This document shows positions 58,059 to 64,000 of a stretch of 64,000 nucleotides of DNA, one piece after another (within the stretch, counting starts at the first letter, position 1; each line of letters opens with the position of its first letter). The stretch comes from Hordeum vulgare subsp. vulgare (Eukaryota; Streptophyta; Magnoliopsida; Poales; Poaceae). Where the stretch lies: the NCBI RefSeq assembly GCF_904849725.1, contig NC_058521.1, positions 562,732,176-562,796,175 of the forward strand, in the 5' to 3' direction. The position numbers and the translations under genes were made by a program. The notes beneath the pieces are model-generated. The model was given only the letters and a program-made list of their open reading frames with translations. It was not told the DNA's origin and searched no databases.

Positions 58059-59646
58059 TGATACGTCTCCGTCGTATCTACTTTTCCGAACTCTTTTGCC
58101 CTTGTTTTGGACTCTAATTTGCATGATTTGAATGGAACTAACCCGGACTAACGCTGTTTTCAGCAGAATTGCCATGGTGTTGTTTTTGTGCAGAAATAAA
58201 AGTTCTCGGAATGTCCTGAAAATTTATGGAGAATTTTTCTGGAATAAAAGAAAAATACCTGCGCAAAGATCCACCGGAGGGGGTGTGCCAGTGGGCCACA
58301 AGCCCACAGGCCGCGGCCACCCCCTAGGCCACGCCGCGAGGGCTTGTGGGGGCCACGTGGCACCACCGCCCCCAAACTCAGCTCTATATCTTCTGTCTCG
58401 CCCGAAAAAAAATCAAAGAGAAGGATTCATCGCGTTTTACGATACGAAAGCGCCGCCACCTCCTGTTCTTCATCTCGAGGGCAGATCTACAGTCCGTTTT
58501 GGGCTCCGGAGAGGGGAAATCGTCACCATCGTCATCATCAACCTTCCTCCATCGACAATTCCATGATGCTCTTCACTGTTCGTGAGTAATCTCATCGTAG
58601 GCTTGCTGGACGGTGATGAGTTGGATGAGATCTATCATGTAATCGAGTTAGTTTTGACGAGGATTGATCCCTAGTATCCACTATGTTCTAGATTGATGTT
58701 GCTACTACTTTGCCATGCTTAATGCTTGTCACTAGGGCCCGAGTGCCATGATTTCAAATCTGAACCTATTATGTTGTCGCCAATATATGTGTGTTTTAGA
58801 TCCTATCTTGCAAGTTGTAGTCACCTACTATGTGTTATGACCCGGCAACCCCGGAGTGACAATAGCCGGAACCACTCCCGGAGATGACCATAGTATGAGG
58901 AGTTCATGTATTCACCAAGTGTTAATGCGTTGGTCCGGTTCTTTATTAAAAGGAGAACCTTAATATCCCATAGTTTCCATTAGGACCCCGCTGCCACGGG
59001 AGGGATGGACAATAGATGTCATGCAAGTTCTTTTCCCTAAGCACGTATGACTACATACGGAATACATGCCTACATTAGATTGACGAACGGGAGCTAGTTA
59101 CTTATATCTCCGTGTTATAGCTGTTACATGATGAATCACATCTGGCATACTCATCCATCACCAATCCACTGCCTACGAGTCTTTTACTACTGGTCCTTGC
59201 TACGTTACTTTGTACAGGCTTGTCCCTTGCTAAAAAAGAGGTTGGGCCACTTTGCTACTACTGTTGCTACTGTTGTTACTCTGATGCTGCTGCTGCTAGT
59301 GTTGTTCCTTGCTACTTCGCTGTTACTTGTTGCAAGACCCTTTTTCGACACCGTTGCCGGGGAAGAATAGTTCCCCGTCCATGTGCAACTTACTAGCGCC
59401 ATTGATACAACAGTTAGGAATAGTCTACCGTCAACAGATCTGTTTCTGGCACCGTTGCTATCATACTACTTTGCTACTGATACTTTTCTTATAGACACTA
59501 ATCTTTCAGGTGTGGTTGAATCTGACAAACTCAGCTGCTAATACTTGAGAATATTCTTTCGCTTCCCCTTGTGGCGAATCAATAAATTTGGGTTGAATAC
59601 TCTACCCTCAAAAACTGTTGCGATCCCCTACACTTGTGGGTTATCA
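58059..59646 (+). repeat. 5' LTR of the Athila-lineage element
   Basis: 1588 bp from TGATACGTCTCCGTCG to CTTGTGGGTTATCA. Contains the inverted-repeat block (GGGCCACAAGCCC at 58293, GGGCTTGTGGG at 58340). A possible TATA-like 'ctatatcttc' is at about 58383. ORFs inside are not genes. Confidence 0.9.
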
Positions 59647-59657
59647 AGACCTTTTTC

Positions 59658-59675
59658 TGGCGCCGTTGCCGGGGA
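59658..59675 (+). other. Primer-binding site, tRNA-Asp type
   Basis: TGGCGCCGTTGCCGGGGA, 11 bases after the LTR end; identical to the site at 11515-11532. Confidence 0.85.
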
Positions 59676-59725
59676 AGCACAACTATATTCTGTGAGTCAC
59701 TTGGGATTTACGTCTGCTGGTCACT

Positions 59726-60757
59726 ATGAGGAATTCGAAAGATCCAAGAACTAAAATCTTGCCTTCCACTACGAGGAGAGGTAAGGAACTGCCATCTAGC
59801 TCTGCACTTGATTCACCTTCAGTTATGAGTAAGTTTGTGCTTGATACTATGCCTGATTATGTTATGCTTGATACTATGCCTGATGATGCTATGCTTGATA
59901 CTATGCCTGATGATGCCATGCTTGATACTATGCCTGATGATGCTATGCTTGATACTATGCCTGATGATGCTATGCTTGATACTATGCCTGCTATGCCTGA
60001 TACTGCTTTGCCACTAGGTGCCCTTGATGCACAAATTGCTAGAGTTGCTGCTAGACATGATGATACTTCTAAAACTGCTGATACTATTGAAGTAGAACCT
60101 GCTACTATGCCTGAATTGCCTGTTAGGCCTGATACGCGTTATGTTATGGAGGGAGAGATAGCCGAGGACTTTCTTGCATGTAAGGATAGCTATGATGTTG
60201 AGAAATTACTGCGCAAGTGGAAAGAAAAATCTCTGAACGCTAGGATCAAATACGACCCGAAGTTTGCCACTTCGCCTATCTTTGTGACCGATAAGGATTA
60301 TGAATTCTCTGTCGACCCTGAGCTAATCACTCTGGTCGAATCTGATCCTTTTCACGGTTATGAGTCTGAAACGGTTGTAGCCCATCTTACCAAACTGCAC
60401 GATATAGCCACCCTATTTACTAGTGAGGAAAAGATCCGCCACTACTATATCCTCAATCTGTTTCCTTTCTCGCTAAAGGATGATGCTAAGACCTGGTTCA
60501 CTTCTCTTGCTCCTGGTTATGTGCATAGCCCCCAGGATATGGTCTACTACTTCTCTGAAAAATATTTCCCTGCCCATAAGAAGCAAGCTGCCTTGCAGGA
60601 AATATACAACTTTGCTCAAGCTGAGGAAGAGAGTCTCCCACAAGCTTGGGGGAGGCTTATCCAGCTACTGAATGATTTGCCTGATCACCCTCTTGAGAAG
60701 AATGAAAACTTGATATCTTCTATAATGGACTTACCGACGCTTCCAAAGACCACCTAG
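59726..60757 (+). CDS. Gag, N-terminal segment, with 9-residue repeats
   Basis: 343 codons from ATG 59726, 50 bp after the primer site, so a natural start. Residues about 40-90 are repeats of LDTMPDDAM. The Athila gag core follows: DFLACKDSYDVEKLLRKWK, FVTDKDYEFSVDPELITLVE, IRHYYILNLFPFSLKDDAKT, YYFSEKYFPAHKKQAALQEI. The frame is lost near 60718 by a 1-base shift, after which the protein continues in the next frame. Gag forms the particle that packages element RNA. Confidence 0.82.
   Translation: MRNSKDPRTKILPSTTRRGKELPSSSALDSPSVMSKFVLDTMPDYVMLDTMPDDAMLDTMPDDAMLDTMPDDAMLDTMPDDAMLDTMPAMPDTALPLGALDAQIARVAARHDDTSKTADTIEVEPATMPELPVRPDTRYVMEGEIAEDFLACKDSYDVEKLLRKWKEKSLNARIKYDPKFATSPIFVTDKDYEFSVDPELITLVESDPFHGYESETVVAHLTKLHDIATLFTSEEKIRHYYILNLFPFSLKDDAKTWFTSLAPGYVHSPQDMVYYFSEKYFPAHKKQAALQEIYNFAQAEEESLPQAWGRLIQLLNDLPDHPLEKNENLISSIMDLPTLPKTT
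59840..59995 (+). repeat. 27-bp minisatellite inside gag
   Basis: CTTGATACTATGCCTGATGA starts at 59840, 59867, 59894, 59921 and 59948, with a partial copy at 59975. 27 bp keeps the reading frame, so copy number can change without breaking gag. Confidence 0.92.
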
Positions 60758-62073
60758 TTAGTTGTGCTGGTAGTGTTTTTAGGGAACGAATCGTAGAACA
60801 AGCTGAGATTCTGTTGAATAACATCTTGTGCAATGAGAATGCTTGGACTATTCCCGAACCACCTCCTAAGCCAACTCCGAAGAAAGGAGGTATTCTATTC
60901 CTCAGTCCTGAAGATATGCAAGAAGCCAAGAAATCTAAGCGAGAGAAAGGCATTAAATCTGAAGATGTCAAAAATCTACCACCTATCGAAGAGATCCATA
61001 GTCTCGATAACCTGATACATGTAGTAGAAGTAAATTCTCTGCGTAGGTTTGATGAGGGTGATATTTCTTTTGATAAACCTGCTAGCTTATGCATGGATGA
61101 ATTTGATAACTTTGTTGCCAAACAACAGAGTTTCAATGATTATGTTAGCAGACAATTGGAAAAGAATGCTCGTATGCTTAGTCATTTAAGTGCTTGTGTG
61201 GACAGAAACGTCAATGATCTTAAGCTTCTGAGTAAACATGCATCTATGGTTACTACTCAGGTAGAACAAGTACTTAAAGTTCAGAATGACTTGCTCAATG
61301 AGTTGAATGATAATTCTGTCAGAGTCATCACTAGAGGCGGTAGAATGACCCAGCAACCTTTGTATCCTGAGGGTCATCCGAAGAGAATTGAACAAGATTC
61401 TCAAGGAGTTAGCACTGATGCACCTAGTCATCCTAGAAAGAAGAAGAAAGATGATAGGAACCTGCACGCTAGCAACCCTGTTGCTGCTACCCCCGAGAGT
61501 CCAAACAATGTCTCTGTCCCTGATGCTGAAACACAATCTGGTGATGAACATGAGCCTAATGACAATACCAATAGTGATGTTCATGATGATGCTCAACCTA
61601 GCAATGATAAGGATGTGGAGATTGAACCTGTTGATCTTGATAACCCACAGCCTAAGAATAAGAGATACGATAAGAGTGACTTCGCTGCTAGGAAGCATGG
61701 TAAAGAAAGGGAGCCATGGGTTCAGAAACCTATGCCCTTTCCTCCCAGACCATCCAAGAAAAAGGATGATGAGGATTTTGAGCGATTTGTTGAAATGATC
61801 AGACCTGTCTTTCTGCAAATGCGTTTGACAGATATGCTCAAAATGTCTCTGTATGCTAAGTACATGAAAGATATTGTGACTAATAAGAGGAGGATACATG
61901 AGGTTGAGATTTCCACCATGCTTGCTAACTATACCTTCAAGGGTGGAACTCCTAAGAAACTAGGTGATCCCGGTGTGCCCACTACACCTTGCTCCATTAA
62001 AGGCAACTACGTTAGAACTGCGTTATGCGACCTTGGAGCCGGTGTTAGTGTTATGCCTCTCTCTCTATCGTAG
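60718..62073 (+). pseudogene. Gag C-terminal part and start of protease
   Basis: In the frame one base apart: NGLTDASKDHLVSCAGSVFR and ILLNNILCNENAWTIPEPPP, a long hydrophilic linker (Asp/Asn/Pro-rich, 61400-61680), then FERFVEMIRPVFLQMRLTDM and the protease active site LCDLGAGVSVMPLSL (DLGAG near 62030). A second frameshift follows directly at about 62065, so gag and protease cannot be made as one protein here. Confidence 0.8.
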
Positions 62074-62494
62074 ACTTGAATTGGATAAGTTGACACCCAC
62101 TGAAATCTCTCTGCAAATGGCCGACAAATCAACTGCTTTCCCTATCGACATTTGCGAGGATGTGCATGTTGTGGTTGCTAATGTCACTATCTTAACAGAC
62201 TTTGTTATCTTGGATATTCCTGAGGATGATGCCATGGCGGTCATCCTTGGAAGACCCTTTTTAAACACCGCAGGGGTTGTTATATATTGCAACAAAGGCA
62301 ATGTCACTTTCCATGTCAACGGTAATGAGCATACGGTGCACTTTCCGAAGAAACAATATCGAGTACATTGCATCAATGCTATCGAAAAAACTTCATCGAT
62401 TCTTATTGGGAGCTTTGAATGCCCTATTCCTCGTGTCAAGATGAAGTATGATTTGCTTGTTGGGGAGATTCACATCCCCATTGAGGTGACCTAG
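62066..62494 (+). pseudogene. Protease C-terminal part
   Basis: Reads YRRLELDKLTPTEISLQMAD, then DFVILDIPEDDAMAVILGRP (ILGRP flap-to-helix motif of the retropepsin fold), and ends KYDLLVGEIHIPIEVT with TAG at 62492-62494. No RT follows, unlike in autonomous Athila elements. Confidence 0.82.
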
Positions 62495-63292
62495 TGACTA
62501 TTCTAAAATTCTCTGTTCTCTTTTGCTATTCGAAAAGTTTTGTCAAGGGGATTTGATCAACCCCATTGACGGATTTCTTTCGATGACCATGAGATGGATG
62601 AATCGAGGAGTCACAAACCTCTGTTCCAAGCTTTCACTTTAGGTTGCTTAGAAGAAAAATGATAGATTTAGTTTAGTTTTCCCTGTTTTCTGTTTTAGCG
62701 TCCCGTAGAAAAATACCCCGAAAATAAAAGTTCTCCGAACGCCGTGAAAATCAAGTATGATTTTTTCTGGATTTTTTGAAAAATTCTGAGACAAAGAGCT
62801 TGTCTGGGGGCCACACCAGTGGGCCACAAGCCCTTGGGGCGTGGGCACCCCCTGGTCGCGCCACCCATGCTTGTGGGCCCACAGGCACCCCCTCCACTCA
62901 TTCTTGCTCTCATCTGGTTCTCCTACCTCTAGAAAAAATCGTTTCACATCTCAAACCCGTGTTCTTGCTCCTTTTGCTGGGATTTTCGATCTCTTTGCTC
63001 AAATCACCGTTCTACGAACTGTTTTGGGGAAATTACTCCTTGGTAAGTGACTCCTCCATTGGTCCAATTAGTTTTTGCTCTAGTGCCTTATACTCCACGT
63101 ATTTTTGCTGCCTTGGTGACCATGTTCTTGAGCTTTGCATGCTGATTTTAGCTGGTCCCAAGTAGTTTTCATGCGTAATATGGCCTCTAGGCACTTGTGG
63201 GAGTAGTTGCTACGAGTTTCGTTGAGCCTTGTTCACTTTTCCTTAGAGTCACTAAAAATTTCAGAAAATTTCAGAGATAGAAAAGGGAAAAG
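62495..63292 (+). promoter_or_regulatory. Internal LTR-like stretch with intron-like leader before ORF2
   Basis: 62700-62940 resembles part of the LTR (58195-58440): shared 'aataaaagttctc', 'tttttctgga', CCAGTGGGCCACAAGCCC, 'accccct', GCTTGTGGG. A donor-like TTG|GTAAGTGA (GT at 63043) and acceptor-like TTTCAG (ending 63274) bracket a T-rich 232-bp stretch directly before the ATG at 63293. This arrangement suggests a promoter and 5' untranslated intron for ORF2; inference only. Confidence 0.5.
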
Positions 63293-64000
63293 ATGAGGAG
63301 GTTCTTAAGAGGCTCTTCAAGTCGTGACCCCAAGGATGATGGAAGTGAGAATAAGCCCAAGTATCTGGTCCCTCGAGTCGCAGAAGTTCGAGCGTGCAAG
63401 TGGCCAAGCGACGTGTTCTTACGCGCCGCTGGAATTTATGAGGACTTTTATCACTTGGTAGAGAACGTAGGCCTTACCGCCTTCGTTGAAGATAAGTGTC
63501 CGCAATACCTCCTCCTCACTAATATCGTCATACAAAGCTTTAATTTCTATCCGAGGAAAAATCCTCCTATGGTTGAGTTCAAACTTTATGATATCCCCCA
63601 GCGCATGTCACTCCAAGGTTTTTGCAATGTTTGCAAATTACCTTACATTGGGGATATTCATGAACCTCGTCCACGGGACTTGGCCGCTTTCATCGGTACA
63701 ATTGCTGTAGGAGAGGAGAGAGGAGTGTCTTGCGCTAGAGATGCTAGCATACATTTTCCCGTGCTTCGGTACTTCTCACTATTTGTGGGAAAATGTTTTA
63801 TTGGCCGTGGGAAAGCTCGGTCACGTAGTTCCCCAGATCTTGCGGTCTTGCGTGAAGCCCTTTATAACGATAAAACTTATAGCTTGGGCGCTATAGTAGC
63901 TCAACGGTTGAACCTGAACCGTTCTAAAGGTGTTGCCTATGGAGGTATCTATGCTACTCGTCTTGCTAGACACTTTGAGATACCTATTAGACTGGAGGAG
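63293..64000 (+). CDS. ORF2 of the Athila-lineage element, open at the window end
   Basis: Runs without a stop for 236 codons to base 64000. It starts MRRFLRGSSSRDPKDDGSEN; later parts include VRACKWPSDVFLRAAGIYED, NFYPRKNPPMVEFKLYDIPQ, PYIGDIHEPRPRDLAAFIG, and IYATRLARHFEIPIRLEE. I recognise it as the plant-transposon protein often annotated in Athila-type elements downstream of or instead of pol; the function is unknown. No signal peptide or membrane segment is visible in this part. The intact frame contrasts with the two frameshifts in gag-protease. Confidence 0.75.
   Translation, partial: MRRFLRGSSSRDPKDDGSENKPKYLVPRVAEVRACKWPSDVFLRAAGIYEDFYHLVENVGLTAFVEDKCPQYLLLTNIVIQSFNFYPRKNPPMVEFKLYDIPQRMSLQGFCNVCKLPYIGDIHEPRPRDLAAFIGTIAVGEERGVSCARDASIHFPVLRYFSLFVGKCFIGRGKARSRSSPDLAVLREALYNDKTYSLGAIVAQRLNLNRSKGVAYGGIYATRLARHFEIPIRLEE

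Larger units (their letters stand above)
58059..64000 (+). mobile_element. Athila-lineage gypsy element lacking RT and integrase, 5' part
   Basis: Plus-strand order: LTR (58059-59646), tRNA-Asp-type primer site, gag, protease, then no RT, RNase H or integrase but an LTR-like stretch and a second ORF open at the window end. Gag and protease have the Athila type. Triticeae elements named Sabrina are built in this way and are non-autonomous, so this is a tentative name. Two frameshifts in gag-protease suggest a decayed copy. Left flank CAGTA (58054-58058) would be its target duplication. Confidence 0.82.

Overview
This is plant nuclear DNA. Repeats recognised by reading point to a Triticeae grass (wheat, barley or Aegilops relatives): BARE/WIS/Angela-type Copia LTRs, a Sukkula-type LARD with LTRs of about 4.9 kb, Athila-lineage Ty3/gypsy elements whose LTRs begin TGATACGTC, a Tat-lineage gypsy element with a second (archaeal-type) RNase H, and Stowaway-like MITEs. 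The family names come from remembered sequence patterns and no database was searched. There are no bacterial operons, CRISPR arrays or phage genes. At least 80 percent of the window is transposable-element sequence.

Positions 1-42284 are one nest of LTR retrotransposons. The outermost is an old minus-strand Copia element (19804-42284, 5' LTR at 40480-42284). Its 3' LTR is cut by a plus-strand Copia element (15067-19803). That element is cut in pol by an element that I cannot name (LTR part at 13076-15066). This is cut by an Athila-type element (11082-13075), which is cut by a Tat-type gypsy element (1-11081). The Tat integrase region carries a solo Angela-type LTR (3869-5692, target duplication GATCT). 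The right-hand break points of the nested elements are intact LTR termini; their left halves lie outside the window. The outer Copia element also holds a solo gypsy LTR (20043-21654, duplication ATATT) and a complete 13-kb LARD (24975-37997, duplication CATTA).

Positions 42285-48100 form the genic island. One minus-strand CC-NBS-LRR immune receptor gene (43489-47621) has two exons that join in frame to 906 codons with all the usual NB-ARC motifs. Its intron holds a Stowaway-like MITE and a short-repeat array, and another MITE lies just upstream. A truncated unrecognised ORF (42285-42441) abuts the Copia insertion.

Positions 48095-58058 are decayed repeats: a LINE fragment, AT-rich DNA-transposon debris with an inverted-repeat pair, a degenerate tandem array of about 300-bp units, an old gypsy LTR fragment, a broken hAT transposase with a BED finger, a G-rich repeat, and unassigned DNA.

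Positions 58059-64000 are the 5' part of a plus-strand Athila-type element: LTR, tRNA-Asp-type primer site, gag, protease, no RT or integrase, an LTR-like stretch with an intron-like leader, and a second ORF still open at the window end.

Nothing here amounts to a new defence or metabolic system. The most interesting signals are structural: the intact LARD and its internal motif array, the antisense spliced ORF and hairpin arrays of the Tat element, the LTR-like segment placed before ORF2 of the Athila element, a hairpin motif shared by several LTRs, and an apparently intact NLR inside repeat-rich DNA.
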